This document shows, in pieces, positions 6,615 through 15,419 of a stretch of DNA of 64,000 bases. The notes under the pieces are model-generated. The model was not told the DNA's origin and did no database searches. It was given only the letters and a program-made list of their open reading frames with translations. Where the stretch lies: the NCBI GenBank assembly GCA_045580485.1, contig JAZNNW010000044.1:1-64000 (forward strand), given 5' to 3'. Origin of the DNA: Avoscillospira sp045580485. Its GTDB lineage: Bacteria; Bacillota; Clostridia; Oscillospirales; Oscillospiraceae. The translations under genes and the position numbers were made by a program. Position 1 is the stretch's first letter; every line of letters starts with the position of its first letter.

Positions 6615-7877
6615 ATGGAACCTTTGGAGAAAAAACAAATCGAAAAAGCCGTTTTGGTCGGTCTGAACGCCGGTATTTTCACCCGGGAAGAAAACGCCAC
6701 AGAGGAAACTCTGGACGAACTGGAAGCACTGCTGGAAACAGCAGGCGGCTCCTGCACTGCCAAAGTCCTGCAAAACCGCCCCACACCCGATCCCCACAGC
6801 TTCATCGGCGAAGGCAAGGTGGAGGAAGTCAAGGAGCTGCTGGTCTCCACGGAGGCCAATATGGTGGTCTTTGACAACGACCTCTCCCCTTCCCAGCAGC
6901 GAGCTCTGGAGCAGATGACCGGCGTGATGGTCATGGATCGCAGCGGTCTGATTCTGGATATCTTTGCCCAGAGAGCAAAGACCAGAGAAGGCCGCCTGCA
7001 GGTGGAGCTGGCGCAGTATAAATATCTTCTGCCCCGTCTGACAGGCATGTGGACCCATCTGGAGCGGCAGGAAGGCAGCATCGGTACCAGAGGTCCCGGT
7101 GAGACTCAGCTGGAAACTGACCGCCGTCTGATCCGCAAGCGGATCCAGAAGCTGGAACAGGAACTGCAGGAGGTCCGAAAAATCCGCGGCGTCCAGAGAG
7201 AACGGCGGATCAAAAACTCCGTGCCTGTTGTGGCCATTGTGGGTTACACCAACGCAGGCAAATCCACCCTCCTCAACCATCTGACCGGTGCAGGCATCCC
7301 TGCCAACAACCGGCTCTTTGATACCCTGGATACCACCACCCGGCAGCTGAGCGTTTCGGACACCACCGATGTGCTTCTGTCGGATACGGTCGGTTTTATC
7401 GCCAAGCTGCCTCACCACTTGGTTGAGGCGTTTAAGGCCACACTGGAAGAACTCCAGTATGCCGATCTGCTGCTCCATGTGATCGATGCCTCTGACCCGG
7501 AACGGGAGATTCACATCGATGTGGTCAACAAGCTGATCGCACAGCTGGCGAAACCCGGTATCCCCGTCATTGAGGCTTATAATAAGGCCGATCTGGTAGA
7601 AGACGACGATATCCCCAGAGGCGAAAACCGACTGGGCATTTCTGCCAAAACCGGTATGCACATGGAAGAGCTGCTGCAGCTCATTGAAAAGAACCTCAAC
7701 AAGGGTCTCATCAAGGCCACTTTCCTGCTGCCCTATGCCATGGGTGGCATGGTGGACACCCTTCACTCTCAGGCAAAGGTGCTCTCTACCGAGTATCTGG
7801 CTGAGGGTATTCAGGTGGAAGCCATCTGCGATGTTGCCCTCTACGGCAAACTGCGTGATTATCTGGCACAGGAGTAA
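6615..7877 (+). CDS. hflX: GTPase HflX
   Basis: 420-aa ribosome-associated GTPase that splits stalled or 100S ribosomes under stress. It has the N-terminal HflX domain with the glycine-rich GTRGPGETQLETDRR (residues ~159-173), then the G domain: G1 GYTNAGKST (~212-220), G3 DTVGFI (~258-263), G4 NKAD (~325-328), G5 SAKT, and a short C-terminal domain. The ATG at 6615 follows TTGGAGAA; an upstream in-frame ATG at 6570 lies inside the rpmE terminator and is rejected. It is followed after 2 nt by yigZ, an operon-like spacing. Confidence 0.94.
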   Translation: MEPLEKKQIEKAVLVGLNAGIFTREENATEETLDELEALLETAGGSCTAKVLQNRPTPDPHSFIGEGKVEEVKELLVSTEANMVVFDNDLSPSQQRALEQMTGVMVMDRSGLILDIFAQRAKTREGRLQVELAQYKYLLPRLTGMWTHLERQEGSIGTRGPGETQLETDRRLIRKRIQKLEQELQEVRKIRGVQRERRIKNSVPVVAIVGYTNAGKSTLLNHLTGAGIPANNRLFDTLDTTTRQLSVSDTTDVLLSDTVGFIAKLPHHLVEAFKATLEELQYADLLLHVIDASDPEREIHIDVVNKLIAQLAKPGIPVIEAYNKADLVEDDDIPRGENRLGISAKTGMHMEELLQLIEKNLNKGLIKATFLLPYAMGGMVDTLHSQAKVLSTEYLAEGIQVEAICDVALYGKLRDYLAQE

Positions 7878-7879
7878 CC

Positions 7880-8515
7880 ATGGACGAGTATTTGATCCCA
7901 ACCAAAGAAGCAGAAGCGGAATTTATCGAAAAGCGTTCCCGATTCATCGGTCATATCCGCCCTGTGGAGACCGAGGAGGAGGCGCTGGAATTCCTCCGGG
8001 AAAAACGGGAAAAATATTGGGATGCCGCCCACAATGTCTATGCCTACATTATCAAGGACGGTCCCACCCGATTTTCCGATGCCGGTGAGCCCGGCGGCAC
8101 TGCCGGCATGCCCACGCTGCAGGTTCTGCAAAGAGAAGGGCTTTACAATGTATGCTGCGTGGTGACCCGGTATTTCGGTGGAATCCTTTTAGGCGCAGGC
8201 GGCTTGTTCCGTGCCTACGGTCACGGTGCCAAAATCGCCGTAGATGCCGCCGGCAAATCCATGAAACGGGTCTGGGATGTGATCTATCTCCCTGTCCCCT
8301 ATTCCTGGTATGAGCGGATGAAGCAGGAAGTTTCCGCCTACGAAGGCATTATCCGGGATACCCAGTACGGCGCCGATATTGAATTGGAAGTTTTAACACC
8401 CACAGCCAAAACCAAGGCATTCCTTGACCGGGTGGTGGATATCTCTGCCGGTACACTGGATGGTATGATCACCGGACAGGAATATATTGCATTTCCCATC
8501 GAAAAACAGTTCTAA
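7880..8515 (+). CDS. YigZ/IMPACT family protein
   Basis: 211-aa protein of the UPF0029 family (YigZ/YvyE). The N-terminal IMPACT domain shows EKRSRFIGHIRPVETEEEA (residues ~16-34) and the hallmark DAGEPGGTAGMP (~67-78), then TRYFGGILLGAGGL (~95-108) and a C-terminal DUF1949-like ferredoxin fold. The molecular role in bacteria is not settled; the eukaryotic IMPACT protein acts on translation control. It starts 2 nt after the hflX stop, so the two are probably cotranscribed, which fits a translation-stress setting. Confidence 0.9.
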   Translation: MDEYLIPTKEAEAEFIEKRSRFIGHIRPVETEEEALEFLREKREKYWDAAHNVYAYIIKDGPTRFSDAGEPGGTAGMPTLQVLQREGLYNVCCVVTRYFGGILLGAGGLFRAYGHGAKIAVDAAGKSMKRVWDVIYLPVPYSWYERMKQEVSAYEGIIRDTQYGADIELEVLTPTAKTKAFLDRVVDISAGTLDGMITGQEYIAFPIEKQF

Positions 8516-8561
8516 GGGTCGAATATTGGACATATAATAGAGTATCATGGAGGTGAGGACC

Positions 8562-9566
8562 ATGACCATACGGGAATATCTGGAACAGGCGGAATTTGAT
8601 CAGCTGGCTCCCCATGCCCAGAAAGCAGCCCAGACCAAGGGTCGTGCCTGGGCGCAGGAGGAGGGCGATGTCCGCACCTGCTATCAGCAGGATACAGACC
8701 GTATCGTTCACAGCAAGGCTTTCCGCCGCCTCATGCATAAAACACAGGTGTTTCTGCAGCCGGAGGGCGATCATTACCGCACCCGCATGACCCATACCAT
8801 CGAAGTCAGTCGCATTGCCCGTACCATTGCCAGAGCTTTGCGCCTCAACGAGGATCTGACAGAAGCCATTGCCCTCGGTCACGATTTGGGTCATACGCCC
8901 TTCGGTCATGCCGGAGAAGTGGCGCTTTCCGAGATCACCGGCATCCCCTTCTGCCACAACGAGCAGTCTTTGCGTGTGGTGGACAAGCTGGAAAAGGACG
9001 GTCGCGGTCTCAACCTGACCTACGAAGTCCGCATGGGTATTCTGGGTCACACCGGCGATCAGATTCCCGAGACCTGGGAAGGACAGATCGTCCGTACCTC
9101 TGACCGCATCGCCTATATCAACCACGATCTGGATGATGCCATCCGGGCAGGTCTGCTGTCGGAGCAGGACATCCCCAGGGAGATCTCCTATGTGTTGGGC
9201 GAAAGCCACAAGGAGCGCATCAACACCCTTGTGACCAACATGATCGCCACTACCACTGCCACCGGTAAGCTCTCCATGAGCCCGGAGGTCGCTGAGGCTA
9301 TGGACAAGCTCCGGTCATTCCTCTTCAAGCAGGTCTACCGCAACCCCGTTGCCAAGGGCGAGGAGGTCAAAGCCAGAGGAATCATTCAGGCGCTGTATAC
9401 ATATTATTCCAACTACCCCGAAAAGCTGCCGGCAGATTTCGTGCCTCAGCTGGACTTTGACGGAATGGACCGTGTCATCTGCGATTACATCGCCGGTATG
9501 ACCGACAAATACGCCGTCTATAAATACGAGGAGATTTTCATCCCCTCCGCATGGCAGCAGAGATAG
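8562..9566 (+). CDS. dgt: dGTP triphosphohydrolase-like HD protein
   Basis: 334-aa HD-superfamily hydrolase, dGTPase-like: dGTP gives deoxyguanosine + triphosphate. Metal ligands are visible as the H...HD...D pattern: RMTHTIEVSRIAR (His), LGHDLGHTPFGHAGE (HD) and SDRIAYINHDLDDAI (Asp). RTCYQQDTDRIVHSKAFRRL is the usual dGTPase N-terminal box. The ATG at 8562 is preferred because GGAGGTGAGG sits 8 nt upstream; the ATG at 8547 overlaps that ribosome site. Exact nucleotide specificity cannot be read from sequence. It precedes dnaG, as often seen in Clostridia. Confidence 0.88.
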   Translation: MTIREYLEQAEFDQLAPHAQKAAQTKGRAWAQEEGDVRTCYQQDTDRIVHSKAFRRLMHKTQVFLQPEGDHYRTRMTHTIEVSRIARTIARALRLNEDLTEAIALGHDLGHTPFGHAGEVALSEITGIPFCHNEQSLRVVDKLEKDGRGLNLTYEVRMGILGHTGDQIPETWEGQIVRTSDRIAYINHDLDDAIRAGLLSEQDIPREISYVLGESHKERINTLVTNMIATTTATGKLSMSPEVAEAMDKLRSFLFKQVYRNPVAKGEEVKARGIIQALYTYYSNYPEKLPADFVPQLDFDGMDRVICDYIAGMTDKYAVYKYEEIFIPSAWQQR

Positions 9567-9604
9567 TAAGCTGCCGGAAAACTTAACGAAAGGAGGTTTC
9601 TGTT

Positions 9605-11347
9605 TTGGCATTTCCACCTGCATTTCTGGACGAACTGTCCGCACGAAATCCCATCGATGATGTGGTGGGACAATATGTGGCTCTGACCCGCCGGGGCAGC
9701 AACCTCTTCGGCCTCTGCCCCTTCCACAGCGAAAAAACAGCATCCTTCTCCGTGGCACCGGACAAGAACATTTACTATTGCTTCGGCTGCCACAAGGGCG
9801 GCGGTCCCGTCAACTTCATTATGGAAGTGGAGGGACTGGATTTCCCCGATGCCGTTCGCTTTCTGGCAAAAAAGTCCGGCATGGAAGTGCCGGAGGACAG
9901 AGAAAACCAGTCTACATACCGCAAACAGGAACGGCTTCGTGCCCTGTGCAAAGAGGCCGCCCGTTACTTCCATGAACAGCTGAACGGACCTGCCGGACAG
10001 CCTGGTCGGGACTACATTGTAAAGAGGGGCCTTTCCAAATCAATCGTTACCCGGTTCGGTCTGGGCTATGCACCGGAGGGTTGGAGCGGACTTCTGGATA
10101 GTATGACGAAAAAAGGTTATACCAAAGAAGAACTTTTAGAGGCAGGTCTGGTGCTGAAAAGCCAGAAAGGCAGTCTCTATGACCGTTTCCGCAACCGGCT
10201 CATGTTCCCCATCATCGATATCCGAGGCAATGTCATTGGTTTCGGCGGCAGAGTTTTGGACGACTCCAAGCCCAAATACCTCAACTCCCCCGAGACCATT
10301 ATTTTCAACAAAAGAAAGAATCTGTTTGCCCTCAATGTGGCACGAAAGAGCAATGCCGGACGGATCATCCTTACAGAAGGTTATCTGGACGCCATCGCCC
10401 TGCACCAGTACGGCTTCGACTGTGCTGTGGCATCTCTGGGGACTGCCTTCACAGAAGAACATGCCCAGCTTCTTGCCAAGCATACCAATCAGGTGGTGCT
10501 GACTTACGACGGCGACGAGGCCGGTCAGAACGCCACCCGGCGGGCCATTCCCATGCTGGAAAAAGCCGGTCTGCAGGTGAAGATCCTGCGGATGCAGGGT
10601 GCAAAAGACCCGGATGAATTCCTGAAAAAATACGGCGCAGACCGCTTCCGTGTCCTGCTGGATCAATCGGAGAATCAGGCGGAATACCGTCTGGTAAGCC
10701 TCCAGAGCAAATTCGACCTGTCTCAGGATGAACAGAAAGTCCAGTTTTTGAAAGAAGCGGCAGAGCTGATCTCCACCTTCACTTCCTCCGTCAGCCGGGA
10801 AGTCTACGGCAGACGGGCAGCAGAAGCTGCAGGCATCACGCCGGAGGCCATGCAGCATGAGATCGGCAGAGCCTACCGCCGCAGAAAGCAGCGGGAGCAG
10901 AAAAAGCAGGAGCAGGCCGACCTGGATCTGCGGAGTCAGATTCAGCCCAAGGGCAAAGGTTTAACCTATCAGAATCCCAAATCTGCCAGAGCCGAGGAGC
11001 AGCTTTTGACTCAGCTTCTCACCGATCCCAGTCTGTTTTCCGAGCTGAAGCTGCTGCCGGAGCAGTTCTCCTCTCCCCTGCTGGGCAAGGCATACCGGCT
11101 GCTGCAGGATTGCTGGAAACAGCAGCGCCATGTGGATCTGGCTGCCTTGCAGGGCGAGTGTTCCCCGGAGGAAATGAGCCACCTGACAGCTCTGACAGAG
11201 AAATACAAGGATCTGGCGTCGGATCAGGTGGCGCAGGATTGCGCCCGTGTGATCCGCACAGAGTACGAAAAGTCCCTGCGAACCGGCGAAGATGCCCTCA
11301 TGGCCATGCACGCCAGATTGCAGGAGAAAAAGAGATACGGAGGTTGA
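9605..11347 (+). CDS. dnaG: DNA primase
   Basis: 580-aa primase that makes RNA primers at the fork. Domains in order: CHC2 zinc-binding (CPFHSEKTASF ... YYCFGCHKGG, residues ~38-65), catalytic core, TOPRIM with the acidic EGYLDAIAL (~259-267) and TYDGDEAG (~301-308), and a C-terminal DnaB-helicase-binding region. The start codon is TTG (9605), 8 nt after AGGAGG, and aligns with the usual primase N-terminus (PPAFLDELSARNPIDDVVGQ in pattern). The last codons contain the ribosome site of rpoD, so the two genes are coupled. Confidence 0.95.
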   Translation: MAFPPAFLDELSARNPIDDVVGQYVALTRRGSNLFGLCPFHSEKTASFSVAPDKNIYYCFGCHKGGGPVNFIMEVEGLDFPDAVRFLAKKSGMEVPEDRENQSTYRKQERLRALCKEAARYFHEQLNGPAGQPGRDYIVKRGLSKSIVTRFGLGYAPEGWSGLLDSMTKKGYTKEELLEAGLVLKSQKGSLYDRFRNRLMFPIIDIRGNVIGFGGRVLDDSKPKYLNSPETIIFNKRKNLFALNVARKSNAGRIILTEGYLDAIALHQYGFDCAVASLGTAFTEEHAQLLAKHTNQVVLTYDGDEAGQNATRRAIPMLEKAGLQVKILRMQGAKDPDEFLKKYGADRFRVLLDQSENQAEYRLVSLQSKFDLSQDEQKVQFLKEAAELISTFTSSVSREVYGRRAAEAAGITPEAMQHEIGRAYRRRKQREQKKQEQADLDLRSQIQPKGKGLTYQNPKSARAEEQLLTQLLTDPSLFSELKLLPEQFSSPLLGKAYRLLQDCWKQQRHVDLAALQGECSPEEMSHLTALTEKYKDLASDQVAQDCARVIRTEYEKSLRTGEDALMAMHARLQEKKRYGG

Positions 11348-11351
11348 CCCT

Positions 11352-12506
11352 ATGGAAAAAGCAATGGAACAACTGAAAGCCATGTCCCTCAGCGAAGAGA
11401 ACGAAAATAAGCTGAAAACGCTTTTGACCGAAGGCAAAAAAGCCGGTAAAGTCTCCTCCAAGCAGCTGATTGAAACTTTGGATTCCGTTCAGGCCACCGA
11501 TGAGCAGGCAGAGCAGTTTTATGATCTGCTGGATGCCCTGAGCATTGAGATCGATGTGGCAGATGTGATGGATCTGCTGACACCGGAATTGCTGGACGAT
11601 GAACTGCCCACAGAAGAAGAGCTCCGTGAAACAGAGACAGAGCCTGTGGAAGAGGATCTCCCCGTAGATACAGGTCTCAAACTGGATGATCCTGTTCGGA
11701 TGTATCTCAAGGAGATCGGAAAGATTCCCCTTTTGAGTGCAGAGGAAGAGCTGGAGATCGCCGAGCGCATGAGCAAAGGCGATGCAGAAGCACGGCGGAT
11801 CTTGACGGAGGCCAATCTGCGGCTGGTCGTCTCCATTGCCAAGCGTTATGTGGGCAGAGGCATGCAGCTGCTGGATCTGGTGCAGGAGGGCAATCTGGGA
11901 CTTCTGAAGGCCGTGGAAAAATTCGACCACACCAAGGGCTTCAAGTTTTCCACCTATGGTAGCTGGTGGATTCGTCAGGCCATTACCCGTGCCATTGCCG
12001 ATCAGGCCCGTACTATCCGCATCCCGGTACACATGGTGGAGACCATCAACCGTGTCATCCGCACCTCTCATTCCATGGTGCAGCGACTGGGCAGAGAGCC
12101 TACCACCACTGAGATCGCAGAGGAAATGAAGCTGGATCCTTCCAAGGTAGAGGAGATTCTCAAAATCGCACAGGAGCCTGTGTCTCTGGAGACTCCCATC
12201 GGCGAGGAAGAGGACAGCCATCTGGGCGACTTCATTCAGGATGAAGAGGCCTCCCAGCCTGCAGAAGCCGCTTCCTACACCCTGCTGCGGGAACAGCTGG
12301 AGGATGTGCTCCGGTCTCTGACTCCCAGAGAGGAGCAGGTCCTGCGGATGCGGTTCGGTCTTGTGGACGGAAAATCCCACACATTGGAGGAAGTAGGCAA
12401 GGAATTTGATGTGACCAGAGAGCGTATCCGCCAGATCGAATCCAAGGCCCTGCGGAAGCTCCGTCACCCCAGCAGAAGCAAGAAACTGAAGGACTTCCTC
12501 ACCTGA
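11352..12506 (+). CDS. rpoD: Primary sigma factor SigA (RpoD)
   Basis: 384-aa housekeeping sigma factor. Region 1.1 is short and acidic (residues ~1-95). Region 1.2 starts at DDPVRMYLKEIGKIPLL, region 2 contains FKFSTYGSWWIRQAITRAI (~197-215, -10 recognition), region 3 PVHMVETINRV, and region 4.2 has the HTH VTRERIRQIESKALRKLRHP near the C-terminus. The ATG at 11352 is set by the GGAGG embedded in the end of dnaG; an in-frame ATG at 11292 lies deep in dnaG. The dnaG-rpoD pair is the core of the macromolecular synthesis operon. Many promoters in this window match its TTGACA/TATAAT preference. Confidence 0.96.
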   Translation: MEKAMEQLKAMSLSEENENKLKTLLTEGKKAGKVSSKQLIETLDSVQATDEQAEQFYDLLDALSIEIDVADVMDLLTPELLDDELPTEEELRETETEPVEEDLPVDTGLKLDDPVRMYLKEIGKIPLLSAEEELEIAERMSKGDAEARRILTEANLRLVVSIAKRYVGRGMQLLDLVQEGNLGLLKAVEKFDHTKGFKFSTYGSWWIRQAITRAIADQARTIRIPVHMVETINRVIRTSHSMVQRLGREPTTTEIAEEMKLDPSKVEEILKIAQEPVSLETPIGEEEDSHLGDFIQDEEASQPAEAASYTLLREQLEDVLRSLTPREEQVLRMRFGLVDGKSHTLEEVGKEFDVTRERIRQIESKALRKLRHPSRSKKLKDFLT

Positions 12507-12522
12507 TAACCGAAAGTTTTTC

Positions 12523-12550
12523 TTGACAATCCACGAAAAATCCGTATGAT
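12523..12550 (+). promoter_or_regulatory. acpP promoter
   Basis: TTGACA (12523-12528), 16-bp spacer, TATGAT (12545-12550), about 40 bp before the acpP ATG. Confidence 0.75.
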
Positions 12551-12588
12551 ATCAACAGTATGATCTTAAGGAAACGGAGGATCCTATT

Positions 12589-12804
12589 ATGTTTGAAAAA
12601 ATCGCTAAGTATCTGTCCGAAGAGATGGACATTCCCATGGAAGACATCACCCCCGACACCACCTTTGAGAGTCTGGGCATCGACTCCCTGGACACCGTTG
12701 AGATGGTCATGGATCTGGAAGACGATCTGGGCATCGAACTGGAAGTGGAAGAAAAGATCGCCACCATCGGCGAACTGGTCGCTTTTGTGGAAAGCAAACT
12801 GTAA
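12589..12804 (+). CDS. acpP: Acyl carrier protein
   Basis: 71-aa acyl carrier protein for fatty-acid synthesis. The phosphopantetheine attachment motif LGIDSLDTVEMVM (DSL serine near residue 33) is intact, and the protein is strongly acidic with the four-helix ACP pattern. The ATG follows CGGAGG. It stands alone with its own promoter rather than inside a fab cluster; no terminator is seen between it and the SRP RNA 35 nt downstream. Confidence 0.94.
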   Translation: MFEKIAKYLSEEMDIPMEDITPDTTFESLGIDSLDTVEMVMDLEDDLGIELEVEEKIATIGELVAFVESKL

Positions 12805-12838
12805 TCAAATAATAATTGAATAAATCGTTTTGTCACAG

Positions 12839-13144
12839 GCCCGGCCTGTGGCAAGGCTGCACTAGTCGGGGAGATAGCGGTGCCTTGTGACCTGCAATCC
12901 GCTACAGCAGGGATGAATTCCCAACCGAGGGTGCATACTGTATCGTCTGACCCAAGTAAGCGGTGTTGAGGATTCGGTCTCGCGCAATGCGGTCCCGTGA
13001 ACCATGTCAGGCGGGGAACCGAGCAGCATTAAGCGGATCTCTGCATGTGCCGTGAGGATGCCGTTTCTGAGCTGGCTGCGTGGGTAACGGGTATGGTATG
13101 TATTCGAAGAAGGGTGTGCAGTCTTGCCACAGGCCGGACTTTTT
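12839..13144 (+). ncRNA. ffs: Signal recognition particle RNA, large (Alu-containing) type
   Basis: About 305-nt SRP RNA of the Bacillus/Clostridia type. The ends pair over more than 20 bp: CCGGCCTGTGGCAAGGCTGC (from 12841) against GCAGTCTTGCCACAGGCCGG near 13137, followed by a T-run. The Alu domain is clear at GGGGAGATAGCGGTGCCTTG and CTGCAATCCGCTACAGCAGG (~12868-12912), very like B. subtilis scRNA. The Ffh-binding helix 8 is GTCAGG-cgg-GGAA-ccg-AGCAG (~13006-13026) with a GGAA tetraloop and the symmetric loop. It targets nascent membrane proteins to FtsY and SecYEG. Confidence 0.93.
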
Positions 13145-13161
13145 GGCTAAAAAATACCCTC

Positions 13162-13190
13162 TTGTACTTTTCTTCCAAATCGGTTACAAT
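13162..13190 (+). promoter_or_regulatory. Promoter of the yloU-yloV operon
   Basis: TTGTAC (13162-13167), 17-bp spacer, TACAAT (13185-13190). Confidence 0.7.
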
Positions 13191-13234
13191 ATAGAAACAA
13201 AACTATGCGCATTTGAATTTAAGGAGGTTCCTGT

Positions 13235-13588
13235 ATGATTCGTCTTTCTACAGACTTGGGTCTGATTGCAGTGGACAGTGATGTATATACCAATCTGGCA
13301 GGCTATGCCGCCACCAACTGTTTCGGTGTCAAGGGCATGGCTGTCCGTTCCATGACCGACGGTCTGGTCCACCTGCTTCGCCGTGAAGCCATGGGCAAGG
13401 GCGTAAAGGTCTCTTTCTGTGATGACGGTTCCATCGTCATCGACCTGCACATCATGGTTGACCGGGGCATCAACATCGCTGCCATCGGTGAAGCCATCAT
13501 CAGTGAAGTGAAATACAATGTCGCAAAATCCACCGGTACGGATGTGAAGGCCGTCAATGTCTATGTGGATTCCATTACTGCCGACTGA
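13235..13588 (+). CDS. Asp23/Gls24 family protein (YloU-like)
   Basis: 117-aa Asp23/Gls24 (DUF322) family protein. It starts with the family's beta-strand pattern (GLIAVDSDVYTNLAGYAATN) and carries VDRGINIAAIGEAI in the centre. Members are linked to envelope stress or to the fatty-acid kinase gene that follows them; biochemical role unknown. The ATG follows AAGGAGG. It is directly upstream of the DAK-domain gene, the same order as yloU-yloV in Bacillus. Confidence 0.87.
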   Translation: MIRLSTDLGLIAVDSDVYTNLAGYAATNCFGVKGMAVRSMTDGLVHLLRREAMGKGVKVSFCDDGSIVIDLHIMVDRGINIAAIGEAIISEVKYNVAKSTGTDVKAVNVYVDSITAD

Positions 13589-13606
13589 TACATGGAGGGA
13601 ATTGCA

Positions 13607-15271
13607 TTGAGACTGACCATTGACGGTGCGGCTTACCGGAAGATGATCCTTTCCGCCGCCGCATCCATCGAGATCCACAAACAGAAGATCAATGATCTGA
13701 ATGTCTTTCCTGTCCCCGACGGTGATACGGGCACCAATATGTCCATGACCCTGAACACCGCCGCACAGGATTTGAAAAAAGCCGACTGCCCCACCCTCAC
13801 CAAGGCCGCAGACATCGCCGCATCTGCCATGCTGAGAGGTGCCAGAGGCAACTCCGGTGTTATCCTCTCCCTGCTGTTCCGTGGCTTCTCCAAGGCACTG
13901 AAGGGCTGCGAGGAGGCCGACGGTGTCATGCTGGCAGAAGCCATCAACGGCGGTGTCAAGGCTGCCTATAAGGCTGTTATGAAGCCTGCCGAAGGCACCA
14001 TTCTGACTGTTTCCCGTCTGGCAGGCGAGGCTGCCGCCGAATTTGCCGCAGAAGAACCCGGTGTCGAGGCCACCTTGGTCCATGCCATTGAGGCTGGCAA
14101 AGAGGCCCTTGCCAACACCGTCAATCAGAACCCTGTTCTGAAAAAGGCCGGTGTTGTGGACGCAGGCGGTATGGGCTTCATCACCATTCTGGAAGGTATG
14201 CTGGCCTCCCTTCGCGGTGAGGATGTGGTCGTTCCCGATGGTCTGGAGGAAGCCAAGGAGTCTGCCGACTTCGCTGCCCTCACCGATGAGGACATTACCT
14301 TCACCTTCGATACGGTCTTTATCGTCCGTAGGAACGAAACCACCGATATTGACGCCTACCGTGCCTATCTGAACACCATCGGTGACAGTCTGGTCATCGG
14401 TGAAGACGATGATGCCTTCAAGGTCCATGTCCATACGGATATCCCCGGTGAGGTGATCTCCGAAGCACAGAAATACGGCGTGCTGGAACTGGTAAAGATC
14501 GAAAATATGCGTACCCAGTACGAGGATATGGCTGCCGGCAAGGCGCCTCAGAGCACCGATGATCTGGACAAGGTCGAGGAAGAACTGGAAGCCAACACTG
14601 TGGCTGCTCCCGAAAAGAAGTACGGCATCGTCTCCGTCTGTGCCGGTGAAGGTCTGGCCTCCGTCTTCAAAGACCTGGGCGCTGATGGCATCATTCAGGG
14701 CGGACAGACTATGAACCCCTCCACGGAGGACATTCTGACCCAGATCAACCGCACCCCTGCAGAAGTGGTCTTTGTTCTGACCAACAACAAGAACATCATC
14801 ATGGCCGCTGAGCAGACCGTCAAGCTGACGGAAAAGAAGGTCATCGTCATCCCCAGTAAGACCGTTCCTCAGGGCATCACCGCTCTGCTGAACTTCGATC
14901 CCGATCAGGATGAAGATGCCAACACCGCCGCCATGACCGAATCTCTGGCCTCCGTCACCACCATGCAGATCACCTATGCCGCAAGAAATTCCGATTTCGA
15001 CGGCCGTGATATCAAGGAAGGCGACTACCTGGGTCTCTACAACGGTGCTCTGCTGGACACCACTCCCGATGTGGCAGACCTGCTGAAGCAGATGGCACAG
15101 AAGGTGGCCGAAAGCGGCTGCGAGTTTATCAACATCTTCTTCGGCGTCGACATCACCGAGGAACAGGCACAGCAGGCCCAGGAGATTTTCTCCGCCAACT
15201 GCCCCGGTGCAGAAGTCAATCTGCTCAACGGCGGTCAGCCTGTGTACTATTACCTCATTTCTGCTGAATAA
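13607..15271 (+). CDS. DAK1/DAK2 domain protein, FakA/YloV-like fatty-acid kinase
   Basis: About 554-aa protein of the YloV/FakA family. The N-terminal DhaK-L (DAK2) kinase domain shows NDLNVFPVPDGDTGTNM (residues ~29-45, metal-nucleotide binding) and RGARGNSGVILS; DAGGMGF follows near 186. The central and C-terminal DegV-like parts end with FFGVDITEEQAQQ. FakA proteins phosphorylate fatty acids bound to a FakB partner, feeding exogenous fatty acids into phospholipids; no FakB is in this window. The TTG at 13607 is preferred (GGAGGG 8 nt upstream); an ATG at 13592 overlaps that site. Confidence 0.88.
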   Translation: MRLTIDGAAYRKMILSAAASIEIHKQKINDLNVFPVPDGDTGTNMSMTLNTAAQDLKKADCPTLTKAADIAASAMLRGARGNSGVILSLLFRGFSKALKGCEEADGVMLAEAINGGVKAAYKAVMKPAEGTILTVSRLAGEAAAEFAAEEPGVEATLVHAIEAGKEALANTVNQNPVLKKAGVVDAGGMGFITILEGMLASLRGEDVVVPDGLEEAKESADFAALTDEDITFTFDTVFIVRRNETTDIDAYRAYLNTIGDSLVIGEDDDAFKVHVHTDIPGEVISEAQKYGVLELVKIENMRTQYEDMAAGKAPQSTDDLDKVEEELEANTVAAPEKKYGIVSVCAGEGLASVFKDLGADGIIQGGQTMNPSTEDILTQINRTPAEVVFVLTNNKNIIMAAEQTVKLTEKKVIVIPSKTVPQGITALLNFDPDQDEDANTAAMTESLASVTTMQITYAARNSDFDGRDIKEGDYLGLYNGALLDTTPDVADLLKQMAQKVAESGCEFINIFFGVDITEEQAQQAQEIFSANCPGAEVNLLNGGQPVYYYLISAE

Positions 15272-15277
15272 ATTACC

Positions 15278-15314
15278 AAAACAGACGCATGAATCCTTCA
15301 TGCGTCTGTTTTTT
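15278..15314 (+). terminator. Terminator after the yloV-like gene
   Basis: AAACAGACGCATGAA pairs with TTCATGCGTCTGTTT across a TCC loop, followed by TTTTCT. Confidence 0.92.
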
Positions 15315-15348
15315 CTGTAAAATATACAATTATTCATGCATAAACGCC

Positions 15349-15377
15349 TTGACATTTTTTGCCTGCGGTGGTAGCAT
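15349..15377 (+). promoter_or_regulatory. Promoter of the first amino-acid ABC operon
   Basis: TTGACA (15349-15354), 17-bp spacer, TAGCAT (15372-15377). Confidence 0.7.
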
Positions 15378-15419
15378 ATATGGGCTATAAAGCAAAACAC
15401 GAAAAGAGGTAATTTGAAA

